Source: Hyposmocoma kahamanoa
Lineage: Eukaryota; Arthropoda; Insecta; Lepidoptera; Cosmopterigidae
Assembly (NCBI RefSeq): GCF_003589595.1
Contig: NW_020656077.1
Location: 10,009,106-10,073,105 of the forward strand
Direction: 5' to 3'
DNA length: 64,000 bases
Shown piece after piece: positions 23,481-34,599 of the stretch. Positions within the stretch are counted from its first letter, which is position 1. Each line of letters opens with the position of its first letter. Under the pieces are notes generated by a model. The model saw only the letters and a program-made list of their open reading frames with translations, had not been told where the DNA came from and made no database searches. Both the position numbers and the translations under genes were made by a program.

Positions 23481-23826
23481 AAAATATTACAAGTAAAAAC
23501 TGACTTTATATTTAAATATTATTTTCATCGATTCGTTTTATCACTTCATTTTAAGAGTACAATAGGACAAAAGAGTGAACCGTCTCGGTTACGCGCACGT
23601 GCCATCTGTGTAGTGCGAAAACAACTAGTTTAAGTACTTTTACGCATTGGCACTTAAATCTAAACTCGATAATCTTTATTCGTAAATAACTTGTTGAATT
23701 AGTAAGAAAAGAGTACCTGTAAGAGTACCTACTGTTAAAAAAAACGATAAAGAAAGAAACGAGAAAGAATTAATTGGAAACTAGAAATGAGAGCTTTTGC
23801 ATTTAGCGTTTAGCGTTAGCATTTAT

Positions 23827-24336
23827 AAAATCAACGAAGATCCGTTCATGGACTTTGCTAATATAATTTTGCGTTTAAGTTTATGCCTAGTTATCAATAT
23901 ATTTTGAAAAGTCGGGAATACAGAAATTGTAAAATAATATATTTTAGAATAGATGCAATAACACAACGCAATTGACTCAGCGTTCATACGTTTCATTTCA
24001 AGCATGATTGAATATTTACCCAACTAAAGTATAGAGTATTTTATAGTACACACATAAAACATTAAAGCTATAAAATACCAGTTTAAATAATCAGTTAAAC
24101 AGTAATGATATAAAGTCAAAAATAAAACACAATGCGACAAAATTGTTTGGACAATATATAAATGAGAGATAATGTCAGCAAAGGAACGTTTTGACAAGAC
24201 TCAGTCAGTGTGACCATTTGGGCAGATTTAATTTTTATTTATTTTGATTGCAGCAGAACATGATAAGTTGTATTAAATGTGGCAAAGTTTGGCGGATTTG
24301 GGAATATTCAGTAAGTTCCATTATTTTTGGGAACAA
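23827..24336 (+). repeat. Dispersed repeat C, copy 2
   Basis: Same orientation and order of landmarks as 199-796, with several deletions (about 510 versus 600 bp). Confidence 0.75.
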
Positions 24337-25194
24337 ACGCGCTAAAGCATTCTGTGGACCGAGAATGTTAAATCCGTGTACGCTTTAAGTAAAAGAAGTG
24401 TTAACGGTTTTATTGCCCTATTGTAATAGAAAGGAGAAGCCGTTTTGCAAGCGATAACATTATATATCGCACTACTACTACAATAGTGTTGTAACTCAAA
24501 AAATGTGATTTCAAGATTATACCATTTCTGAACGTAAAATTTCTTTCTCTACATATCATTAAAATTGTTATTACAATATTGTAAGAAACCATTAAAATAT
24601 ATCTACTTAACCCTGAAATAGACAAGCGTTTTGTGAGCTGGTTCAGGACAAAACAGTCCTTACTCAAAAATATAAAATTTCACTTATTTTTAAATATACT
24701 TCTATTTGGCAAGTACGAAATTGTTCAGATATCTAATAAATTTTAACCTATACATAAATTATAATAACCTTTCACGGGAACTGAGTAATTCGTTTTTCAG
24801 CTATACCGAACAAATTCACATTTTGAGTTAATGCACTATTGTATTAGCAGTGCGATATATAGATATAATTGATATTCACCTCCATTTGCATAAATCTACT
24901 TCCAGGTTATTGATCAGCGGCATCTAGGTATAAGACAAAATATTGACCTTAGCAGTTGTCTTGAGTTATCGGTCCATTGTATTACGTAAAGTATTTATTA
25001 TTCCCATCAACATGGACAGTAGTGAAGCAACAGAATAATTTAACCAACCAAACAGGCTGCGAACTCAGTCTAGACTAAACTAAGGCGGTTCATAGTCTAA
25101 GTTAATAAATAACTTGTACATCTCAAAGTTAAATACAATTTGAACTCTGTTCTGTTTAAGTTGAAATACTCAATCAGACGTCAAAACACGCGTG
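24337..25194. other. AT-rich intergenic stretch
   Basis: No coding sequence or shared repeats recognised. Confidence 0.35.
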
Positions 25195-25590
25195 TGTATG
25201 GTTTAAGAGTCTGCATAACAGTGTGTATTCAATTCATCACTGTGGAAAAAATATTTAGTAAAATTGAAGATATACTTTACTTTTAGTATCAGGTGTGAAA
25301 ACACGTAAAAATTTTCACTATAGAAAAAAAAACACAAACTTCTAAATTTTACAAGCAAACCGCTGTATTCAATATGTACTTTGTATATACTAATGTTTTT
25401 TTTTAATATCAACCGAACTAAATAGATCACGTATAGTATACGATATACATTTTTAAGTGGCTTTAATTGCGTTCTAAAAAAAAATTCCTAAATAGATGCT
25501 GTGTCCCTGCCGCTCGACACACGCAAAGTGAACTTGGAAAGAAAATTTTTAATTCGAGCTGAGGTAGTACTCTTAACTTTAAGGAAGTAA
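25195..25590 (+). repeat. Dispersed repeat D, copy 2
   Basis: Shares GGAAAAAATATTTAGTAAAA, TTTTCACTATAGAAAAA, GTATACGATATACATTTTTA and CCTGCCGCTCGACAC with copies 1 and 3. It carries no insertion at the site occupied by MITE-1 in copy 1. Confidence 0.65.
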
Positions 25591-25677
25591 TACGCAGACA
25601 GCGAATAATACCTCCATCGAAAATCACCAAAAACTGGCTCTATAGTTTTGATGTGTAATTAGCAATTACTATGGTAG

Positions 25678-26055
25678 CTTAGAATAATAACGCATAGAAT
25701 GATAGTTTCATATCAAACGAACTGTCACAAGTGAGGCAAAAATCAAATTCATGTAGGCTAGTTTTAGTAGTAGGTTAATTTTCGGTTTTAGTGAATATTT
25801 ATATAAAAATACAAGTTGAAACGCGTTACTTCCTTGTGGAATGTGATGTTAGTATCTATTTTATGTTTGTCTGACGTATTTTTACACTCATTTACCGCAC
25901 ATTTCGTCATTTTTAGCTAAGATTCTGGAGCTGTTCGCGGTGCAAGTTGACCTTGAGCACTGACGGCCCACCCGGTCGTGTAGGCCCTTTGGGAGCGCTT
26001 CAATTTGCGTCACTTAGCGTGTGCGGACTAGGTTTCTATGCGTTATTATTCTAAG
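25678..26055. mobile_element. MITE-2 copy a (8-bp TSD)
   Basis: A 378-bp element with 22-bp perfect terminal inverted repeats that begin CTTAGAATAATAACGCATAG. It is flanked by an exact 8-bp repeat TATGGTAG (25670-25677, 26056-26063). The interior includes a GC-rich patch (GAGCACTGACGGCCCACCC) but no frame. The 8-bp duplication fits an hAT- or P-type mobiliser. Confidence 0.92.
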
Positions 26056-26325
26056 TATGGTAGTGTATTTAGAGAAAAGTTTTGTAATCCAAATTAATAT
26101 TAATGCTAACGTAACTCTGTCTATTACGTTTTCACACCAAAACCGTTGTAGCAATTTTGATTTAGACGTAGATGGGACTTAGGAGAAGGACATAGGCTAT
26201 TTTTATGTATGGAGAGCCAATGAAACTGAAAATTAGCACAGTGTAGTCAGTTACTCGAAGTACTTATACAACGCAGATGAAATCGCGGGCACCAAGTAGT
26301 TGTAAATCAAAATATAATATACAGC

Positions 26326-26611
26326 CATTGACTTACAAATAAATGGACGACGGGTCTAATACAAAAACCACGAAAAAAATGTCCCAAATCAACCTATTTA
26401 AACGTAGTGACATGTAAAGGAATATGAAAAAGCTAAAACGTTGAATTTAAATTGTAATGTCATCGCAGCACTGTCTAATTTTGCTTGCTTCGCTGTCAGT
26501 CGAACAAACGAAGACTAGAGCGTGAATGACTCTCTGTATACGATTTTAACGCCCTATAAGTTCGGACACTTTTTAGCGCGGACCCGACGTCCATATAATT
26601 GTAAGTCAATG
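26326..26611 (+). mobile_element. MITE-1 copy c
   Basis: A 286-bp copy, very close to copy a. The TSD TATACAGC is exact at 26318-26325 and 26612-26619. The ends CATTGACTTACAA and TTGTAAGTCAATG are intact. Confidence 0.92.
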
Positions 26612-26619
26612 TATACAGC

Positions 26620-27903
26620 GTTTTTTTTTAATTAGGACAGTATGGACAAATCTGAAACCATAGGAGATACATGGAAACTCTTAGGAACCATTATGTTCTT
26701 TTTTGTGAAAACGATTTTGGCATAGTAAATTTTTTTGTCAAGCGTGAGTTGTCTATAAAAATGAATAAATGAGACAAAAAAAATGGGGACAGTAGAAGGT
26801 GTGAAAATGGATTTTTTTTTAATGCAGCAGCTAAGGACTTCATATAAAGATGATTTCATTGTATGGGGCGTAAAAATCGGGACAACAGTAGTTGGTCAAA
26901 TTTAATAAAACTGTTTTTCATACAAAATAAATAACATTTTATTTGCGGTAACTAGAATTTTTTAACTATGCTCACGCTGAACTTCACGTGTTACAATGCT
27001 TCTTCAAAAGGTCACTTAAGTTAACTCATTAGTTTGATACATTGGTTTGTATTGAGCTTTATAACATTTTACCAATCGGAGGCACCACGAGTTCTAATTT
27101 ACAAAAGCAAAAAGTGCGCCACTTTTGCGGAGTACGAGGCAAGAACAAAATGCTAATCCCTAATGCATTTTAACGGTCATGTCGCTATAGACACACACTA
27201 CGAAATTATGGTATGAGCCGAGCTAAAAGTATGTTTTAAATGATGGTTTCCTATTTTTGACCATAATAAACGTTTAGAGCACTTTTCAAGGTATAATCTG
27301 ATGAAACTTTCAATTTCGTTGAATATAATAATTATAACAAAAGATTGTTTAACGTCATAAATAATTTCTTGACACTAACGACATAATCGAGATCAAAAAC
27401 ATTGTTTGTGCCGCCATTTTATCGTGTCATAGAGGTCATTCGTGGTTCGATTCTCGAACTCGAATATGTCTTGTCCCCGTAGTGCGTTTGTTAAATTATT
27501 GCGTGTTGTTGTTAATGTTATTGCTTATTGTTAATATTCTGTAAAAGGTAATTAATATTTTAGAAAATCAGAACCTCCTTTTCCAAATCAGTTAAAAATG
27601 AATCAATTGCATTCATACTTTGACTATGACATTTCATGAAATTGTTTTGTTTACGTTTTGGCCATTTAATTAAGATTCGTATTATAGGCAACACTAGCGT
27701 GACTTTATTATGCACGCACCCTCTTTCACACACAGCGACGACATAATAAACTGTTTGACCGCCGATTCACACCTTTGGGAGAGGGGTTGGCCCGTCGCGG
27801 TCGATGGTGTCTCCGGTTGATTTACTACTTTAAGTATTGAAATTATCATCAGTTTTGAACTTAAAAACGGAAGATTGATTCCAAATTTAAATCACCTCTG
27901 TGC
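26620..27903. other. Intergenic stretch
   Basis: No supported genes. Runs of T/A dominate. Nothing shared with the repeat families here. Confidence 0.35.
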
Positions 27904-28281
27904 CTTAGACTAATAACGCATAGAATGATAGTTTCATATCAAACGAACTGTCACAAGTGAGGCAAAAATCAAATTCATGTAGGCTAGTTTTGGTAGTAGG
28001 TTAATTTTCGGTTTTAGTGAATATTTATATAAAAATACAAGTTGAAACGCGTTACTTCCTTGTCGAATGTGATGTTAGTATCTATTTTATGTTTGTCTGA
28101 CGTATTTTTACACTCATTTACCGCACATTTCGTCATTTTTAGCTAAAATTCTGGAGCTGTTCGCGGTGCAAGTTGACCTTGAGCACTGACGGCCCGCCCG
28201 CTCGTGTAGGCCCTTTGGGAGCGCTTCAATTTGCCTCACTTAGCGTGTGCGGACTAGGTTTCTATGCGTTATTATTCTAAG
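27904..28281. mobile_element. MITE-2 copy b
   Basis: A 378-bp copy, nearly identical to copy a over its whole length. The TSD is CTCTGTGC/CTCTGCGC (27896-27903, 28282-28289; one mismatch). One substitution lies in the left terminal repeat (CTTAGACTAATAACG). Confidence 0.92.
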
Positions 28282-28382
28282 CTCTGCGCCTCCAATACCA
28301 ATATAACAAAGAAAACCAAAACTTCTGGTCCTTCTCTTTTTTTCTTTTCTAAATATTTCGTTTATGATCTTTCTTTTTATAA

Positions 28383-28645
28383 TATCAAGTGACGGGACGA
28401 GCAAGTCGTGCGCCTGATGGTAAGCTACACGCCTGTCCGTAACAGTTGCAGTGCCACTCAGAGCTTTAAATCACAAATATCTGAAGGGCACTGCCACTGC
28501 ACCCGTCACTCAGAGACATAAGTTGACAAGTTCCATGTGCCTGTAATTTCACCAGCAGCCTTACCTTTCAAGACGGGAATGCAGTAATGCTGACATTACT
28601 GCTTGGCGACAGAAATTGGTAAGGTAGCAGTACTTCCCTGGCGCT
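28383..28645 (-). repeat. Dispersed repeat B, longest copy
   Basis: Extends further than the other copies on one side (GACGGGACGAGCAAGTCGTG, GCCTGATGGTAAGCTACAC). It includes the uninterrupted CTCAGAGCTTTAAATCACAA target of the piggyBac-like insertion. It ends at AGTACTTCCCTGG. Confidence 0.7.
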
Positions 28646-29081
28646 CTTTAATTCGAAATTTGGTAAATCTCTCGCGTCTCGTGTATTTGCACTTTGTAAA
28701 AACCGTGAGTTTACTCAACAGAAATCCTTCTCGATTTGAATAATAATATAAAAAACAACTGTCTATAAAATACAATAAAAATGGTTCACAAAAGACGAAA
28801 TTGTGTATTCTTATCCTAAATATACAACCAACTTCGATTGAAAACTCCCCATTGCCGGAAATAGATTTCCTGTCTAGGAAATGGGAGAGATGCGTATACG
28901 TGTTTATATAGGAGTACGGCGCGTAGACGGCGGACATTCATGTTAATCCGCTATGCAAAGCAATAAAGGAAGTCATTTCACAACTTTTTCCGGATTTTTA
29001 AATTGCACATAAATCCCATTTTCTATCCATCAATTCCAATCCGAAGGTGTTCGTTGGTTGGTTATTCCAACCAACTAGACG

Positions 29082-31208
29082 CACAGTATTTCGTCTAGTA
29101 CAAGCTAGCGGGACAAAATTCATGACGTCATTTCCAGAAATTAGTGTTAATGACTTGTAAACAACCCTTCACAGGTACCGAATTCCAAGAACTAATTAGG
29201 TCATACCTCATTACGGTACTTTATCGGGTGTCAAAGGTAAGTGATTTGGGAGTTCGATTTGCATTTATAAATCAGTTGCATTTTTAGCACACTTGTGAAA
29301 ACATCTCTTAAAATTGGTAGCAAAGTGAAGTGAAGTGAGTGAAGTGTTTTTTGTGATGGAATATTCTGTTGAAGGTATGTACACTATTATCACGTATTTT
29401 TTTGAAAAAAATCATGTATATTTTTGGTGCAATATGAGTTTGAATATCTTTTAAAAAATCCTGCATATTTCTCCTTAATTGTTAACTTTAAAGGACTGCA
29501 ACTTTTTTTATTTAAATATATAAATCTAGATACTTCTGTATATTATATTTACAACTTTCAGGCATAGATTCATACATATTTCAGAGCCCGAAAAGCCTCG
29601 CAAGTAAATTATTGTCCTTTTTTCAGAACGTGTCATTACTGTGACGAAATTGGAGTTTTTCGAAGAATGACTGAGACGTGAGAAAAATGCAAGAAACAGT
29701 CGCATTTTTGATTATATATGTGAGAAACATAATATTACTAATGCTTCTAACGAATCACTGAAAAACCTGAAGATGAAAATCTCAGTCTTTCCGCGATACT
29801 AAATGAAAAGTGGACTTCATCTAAATCTAATACAGAAGTGTTTTTAACCAAACATAAAAATTGGTTCGAGGCTTCGGGAATAGTAATAAATATATGTACA
29901 CACCAGCCGCAGCCTTCAACATCATCAGGACTTGGGTCTGTAGGCAGACCCAAAAAATCCTTTGACGACTCATCGCTCAAAACGAAGAGACGTAGAGTAG
30001 AAGATCTTTTAGAAATTCGGAGTGCAAGTGAGCTTACTGTAGCCGCGGAATTAGCTACTAGGAAGGAAGGGCACCGAAGTGTTGCTAAACAAATTAAAGA
30101 AATCGGCGAAAGTCCAAAAAAGAATAAGTGTTCTGAACAAAGTAGGCAGTTAACTCCGGACGAAGCGTTAGCTTATTACGTAGACTCCAAATCTACTTGT
30201 CACTCATATAAGCAAACTAGGAAGTGGTCAATGAAGGCGGGACATCAAGTGTATCCATCATTGTACAGTTTAGGTAAATCCAAAGCTCAGGAGGCAAGAA
30301 ATAAAGATTGCCGTAGATTCCGTGAACGACACACTAGAAAGCGGTCACGTATTGCCACGAATACAGATCTTTTAAGAATGCTCCTAATTACGTCCGATCC
30401 TGTAATCAACACATTTAGAGAGGTGCCGAGGAAGAAGATTACTGCTTTGCCAGCGGAGGTTCTGCAGTTGGTTATCCCACCTTCCTTACCAACCCAGTTA
30501 TCATCAGTTCGCGAAATTGATGAGGAGGATTACGTGTTGTCAGACTCTACCGAATTGGAGAGTAATGATGAGGAATCCTCTGAAGATGAGCATTAAATAT
30601 TTTTGTAATGTCTTTACATTTAGATTAGATAAATTAGGTCTTGTTTATTATTGTAATTAATTATTATATCTAGTTTTAATATGTAGTTGTAGAGTATTTT
30701 ACTATAGGTGTTTTAGTTATATAATGCACATTTATTATTATACGTGTCAATTTTGTTACTTACTACTAAAATATAATTTTGTTGTTATTGTATTGTTCGT
30801 TGATTTAATTTAATTGTATAAATATAAAAATTGTAAATAAATACCTTCCGAACACGTCATTGGCAACGTGTAATAAACATTTATGATTTTTTAAATTTAT
30901 TTTTTATTTTTCTATGTCCTAATACTTTTATATAGTAAAAAAATAATACACTCGTGCCTTACAGGTTTGTGAAGAAGGCAGAGGCACCTAATTACAGAGC
31001 TATCACCCACATTTCACCGCGTAATTGGTGACCTTACGTGTCAGGTGGTGAGGCCATCACCATTGTAGGGTCTACACACATTACAGTACACAGGTTTCCA
31101 CTTTTTTTTAGCTTAAAATAGCATAATATATCTGCAATATACATAAACAATTAAAATAACTCAAAAAATAATTTTGTCCCGCTAGCCTGTACTAGACGAG
31201 ACACTGTG
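29082..31208 (+). mobile_element. Transib-2, deletion derivative with RSS-like ends
   Basis: A 2127-bp element with 39-bp terminal inverted repeats (29082-29120 and 31170-31208) differing at three positions. The right end starts CACAGTG, identical to the V(D)J signal heptamer, and the left starts CACAGTA. At both ends ACAAAATT follows exactly 24 bp after the heptamer. The flanking pentamers are AGACG (29077-29081) and CGACG (31209-31213), matching the CGNCG Transib target preference with one difference. The encoded protein (29627-30596) matches the N- and C-terminal parts of the Transib transposase, but most of the catalytic core is missing. It would depend on another source of transposase to move. 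Confidence 0.93.
29356..30596 (+). pseudogene. Core-deleted Transib-2 transposase derivative
   Basis: A possible first exon ATG-MEYSVE (29356-29374) ends at a GTATGT donor. An acceptor TTTTTTCAG at 29618-29626 leads to ERVITVTKLEFFEE. Then a stop and at least two small frameshifts follow (near 29710 and 29770). From 29751 the frame is open for 281 codons to a TAA at 30594-30596. It includes ILNEKWTSSKSNTEVFLTKH, a PSTSSG-GRPKKSFDD patch, LTPDEALAYYVDSKST and YPSLYSL. A direct in-frame jump then leads to AQEARNKDCRRFRERHTRKR, which carries the catalytic-Glu motif, and an acidic tail. Both aspartate motifs, the CxxC and the HxxxxH are gone. Alignment to Transib-1 is clear (RWAETSRKKDSFLKKNENW against KWTSSKSNTEVFLTKHKNW). 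A catalytically dead product that still contains DNA-binding parts is conceivable, but the damaged 5' end argues against expression of the full N-terminus. Confidence 0.88.
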
Positions 31209-31361
31209 CGACGGTTTGGATTTCTTGAAGGTCTCGTATAGTCACGTGTAACTCCTGCCTGACGGGACTTGTAAGGATACCGATATCTTCGTTTATTTAA
31301 TAAAACAATTAAGTATATGTGGCTTAGATACGGAAAAAGAAATTATATTTCATGGAGCAAT

Positions 31362-31900
31362 AAATACAGTAGAAGTGCTTAGAAGTAGGCGCGTGACACG
31401 TTTGCCAGCAGTGCGTAGAGCATACTTAGAGCCGCCATTTTCGCTCTGTACTTTATGGTCGTGTCAATTAACTCGCGAAAACTTCGAAAATTGTACAAAA
31501 ATGATTTGCTGCTTTGGAAAAAAGATAGTCGCAAATACAATATCATCCACGGTGGTATTTCATATCATCGTCAAGTATTTATAATTGTTTTGTTACAAGG
31601 ATGGTAGCTTCTTTTTTGGAGGACTAAATTAAACACCTCAATTTTCCACGCTACTCGTAGTAGATAATTGTTCATCGTCATTCAGCTATTGACCGCTAGA
31701 TGGCAGCATTGATTGAAATTTCAATATAAATATCAAAACGTCGTGACTTGCAATAATAGGTATAGAACTTTCTATGATACGCCAACTGGGTGAAGATCAA
31801 ATTATAATATTATCACTCCAGAATTGGTTACAATCTTTTTAAATTAGAAACGACAACTAATCAAGTACTTAAAATTATGAATGTGAGTTTTGGTGGCAGC
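31362..31900 (+). repeat. Dispersed repeat E, copy 3
   Basis: Matches 10822-11425 and, more closely, the inverted arm at 11560-11870 (TTTTCCACGCTACTCG, ATTGACCGCTAGATGGCAGC, TATCAAAACGTCGTGACTTG). Confidence 0.6.
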
Positions 31901-31904
31901 GGTC

Positions 31905-32440
31905 TTGGCAGCAGTCCCCGGTGGAGAAGCGGTAAAAAAATATTTAGCTAGGTATTTATTATTAAATGGCGGTCTTACAATTTATGATACGCCTAAGAAT
32001 ATTGCTTAAAGTATGTGCTAGTGTTTCATGAAACACATCACCCTGTACTTTATCTGATCATATAAAATCCTGAAAATAGTTTATAATAAAACGAATTATT
32101 TAAGAACAGAATATCCTACTGTATATAATTTTTATATGAAGATATTTCTATTTAAGTAGTACAGAGAACCTGCTAAATTTTGGTTTTCAACTGAAGCCAT
32201 TAAATTCACATTTATATAAAAATTTGCAAATTGTCTAGCGGTTTAATGACACGTCGCGCTCCCCGTTGCTCCGTCAGTCACCGTCGGGCGCTTGTCGACG
32301 TCGAGTCTGTGCTAAATATTCTCCGTCTGTTCTTATTTTATTCATGTTAATTTACAGCGCTCGGATTGCGGAAAACGAGGGGTGAAACCCCACACCTCAC
32401 CTCCTAAAATCTTAAAATACCCTTGCCTTAAGGAACTTTG
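31905..32440 (+). repeat. Dispersed repeat F, uninterrupted copy
   Basis: Continuous counterpart of 16607-16999 plus 20502-20690. It has a single CGTCG at 32252-32256 where the other copy holds Transib-1. This is direct evidence for the insertion and its 5-bp duplication. Confidence 0.78.
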
Positions 32441-32879
32441 AATGTTCTTTTTTTCCAATGTGTAGCAATCGCGAAAGCCTAAGAAGTTGGTATAGGTAGG
32501 TATTTATTTTATTTCGGTCCCTTCGTCACAGGTGAACCACGAAAATGAACTTAATATTTATTATTGTCTCTTTCCGGTGGCGGAAACAGCTGTTGTTCTT
32601 TCAATGCTCTGATATAAAAATCATCGTAACCGCATTTAATATAGTGTACTACTTCAATAAAATTCCCAAATTGTGGGCGGATTTAATCCTCAATGGTTTA
32701 ACTTGGTTTTCAACAGCATATGAAAACTACAGCGCATTGGTCTGATTTCCGGTTAAATGAGTTAAGAGCCATTCCTCACGGTATTATAAAACAATACACA
32801 CAGTTAATAAATTTCGGACAGGGTTTCGAATCGACGAAATACTGGAACGTTTTGGAAAATAATAATGAACTAACGTTAA
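32441..32879. other. Intergenic stretch
   Basis: A 66-codon open frame at 32545-32745 shows no recognisable domain. Nothing else seen. Confidence 0.3.
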
Positions 32880-33025
32880 AAATATATTATTAACGTCTAT
32901 TCACAACTGAAATAAAGACTTAATTTGTATAATAATAATGTAAATTTGTAAACAGTTGAATGATAAATGGAATATTGTTAATTTACTGATTAGTTTTTAA
33001 GTTCTCATGTAAGCGACAATTGTCT
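32880..33025 (+). repeat. LINE 3' untranslated fragment (repeat J)
   Basis: Matches the 3' end of the LINE remnant at 50000-50290 in reverse complement (AATAAAGACTTAATTTGTAT, AATGGAATATTGTTAATTT, AGTTCTCATGTAAG). It carries only non-coding tail sequence. Confidence 0.65.
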
Positions 33026-33984
33026 TAAATCTTTGAACTCAAGTGGACGCTTTACCAACGCGATCGATAAGGCGCAAATGGGAACATGTCATGAGATGTA
33101 AATTAATTGTTATTTTATCAAAGCTCAATAATTGCAAGTCGATATTATCTAACGGATAATTGAGCCGTAATTTTACCGTCTCGTTATTGCTTGCTGGATT
33201 TAACGAGTTTAGTGATTCATACTTAGAATAAAAAGAAAACGGACCTCTTCATTCAAGTGCCCGTTGCATTTTAAACGCAAATCTGACTTTAGAGAACGCT
33301 CGGTAAGATATAAATCGATAACTCATCGATATTGCAAGTCGGATTATTTCTTACTACTTTCTAGGGATTTATACGTCAAGCAGATTGATTATATAATAAT
33401 CCAAGCTTCACAGTTAAGACGGTCGAGAATTGTGCCTTGCATTGTTCAGCGAACATTAGGGCTGTGTTTGCTCGCCTTGGCGACTACCGCTCCATCGAAT
33501 TATCCAAAATCGAATATTAAACTTTGAAGCAGAACTCGTTGGAACAAAATGTTTTTTTATCATCGGGGATGGTGTAATTACGCGTAACAAGCATTGGATT
33601 ACAAGTTTCCATTTCGTTAATTTAGTGGCCGAATGAAATCCGCGTAAATATCGTGGCAACCAAATTGGCGTGATTTACAGGAATCTGTAATTATCAGTCC
33701 GTAAACGACATAAATTAATGCTTACTATTTGCACATATGAAAGTCGGTGCCATTAAAATATAATAATAATAACGTTAATTCCCTCTGTAATTACTAATGT
33801 TACATACGCGGATTTGCGCTATCCCCGAAAAATCTATTTGACCGCTTTACTTTAGTGTCTGGGTAGTTTATTTACAAAAAAAAAGATAGATAGATGACAA
33901 TGTTATATGGAACCCGTTGTGCAAGCTGAAAAATCATGCCAAAGTGCCTTTATGAGTAGATGGCACTTCTGGCTGTAGAATTGC
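33026..33984. other. Intergenic stretch with repeat G
   Basis: 33585-33645 (GGATTACAAGTTTCCATTTC, GTTAATTTAGTGGCC) is repeated at 58338-58385. No genes supported. Confidence 0.4.
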
Positions 33985-34260
33985 ACATTATGCAGAGATA
34001 TAGCAGAAGAAGCGTGAAAGTGGGGCGAATGCTGTAGAAATGAGAGCGGTTTTTTAGAGACAGAATGGGCAACAGTACAACAAGAGAGATGTAATGATTG
34101 AGATAGAAAAGGGAATGCTTTGGTGGTTCAGGGTGTACGGAAAGGATTGATGTTTAGTATGTTAATGATACAAATTTAAAGAACAAGTTGAAAGTACTAC
34201 AATAAACGGGCGTGTGCAAGAAGATTGATGGAAGTGTTGAAAAAGAAAGAGGTATGTCAA
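33985..34260 (+). pseudogene. Decayed LINE 3' coding remnant
   Basis: Homologous to 1360-1794 (GCGAATGCTGTAGAAATGAG, GAAAGTACTACAATAAACGG, then a reading like RACARRLMEVLKKKEVCQLG). Many frameshifts and deletions. Older than the copy at 1360. Confidence 0.65.
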
Positions 34261-34356
34261 CTCGGCGGAAGTATATTATAAATGTAATAAAAAATTTACA
34301 TTTATAATCTCAAACTGATCTCCAAAGTTTGCTTATCGACTTTTTTTTTAATTTGA

Positions 34357-34598
34357 ATTACATAATATATTTGCCAAGTTTTATTGAAATCGGTTACCGA
34401 AAAGCGCGCAAAGTCCTAGAGGTCCTAGAGGTGGAATGTTTTCTTCAAACTTAAATCGGACTAATACTGAGGTACCCTTTATTTCTCCAAAAAAAGAATC
34501 ATCAAAATCTGTTCACAAATGCCGGAGCAATCGCGTAACTGCGATACAAAGAAATACAGTCGAATTTAGTACCTCTTCCTTTTTTGAAGTCGGTTTAA
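34357..34598 (+). repeat. Repeat A, copy 3 (internally deleted)
   Basis: Retains TTGCCAAGTTTTATTGAAAT near the 5' end and GAAGTCGGTTTAAAA at the 3' end. The middle section with GGGACTTGACAC is missing. Confidence 0.65.
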
Positions 34599-34599
34599 A

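Noticed and set aside
29838..29840. Start codon at 29838 for the Transib-2 protein
   Set aside because: The codon is GTG inside a longer homologous frame that begins at 29751 and has an upstream exon candidate; it is not a plausible eukaryotic start.
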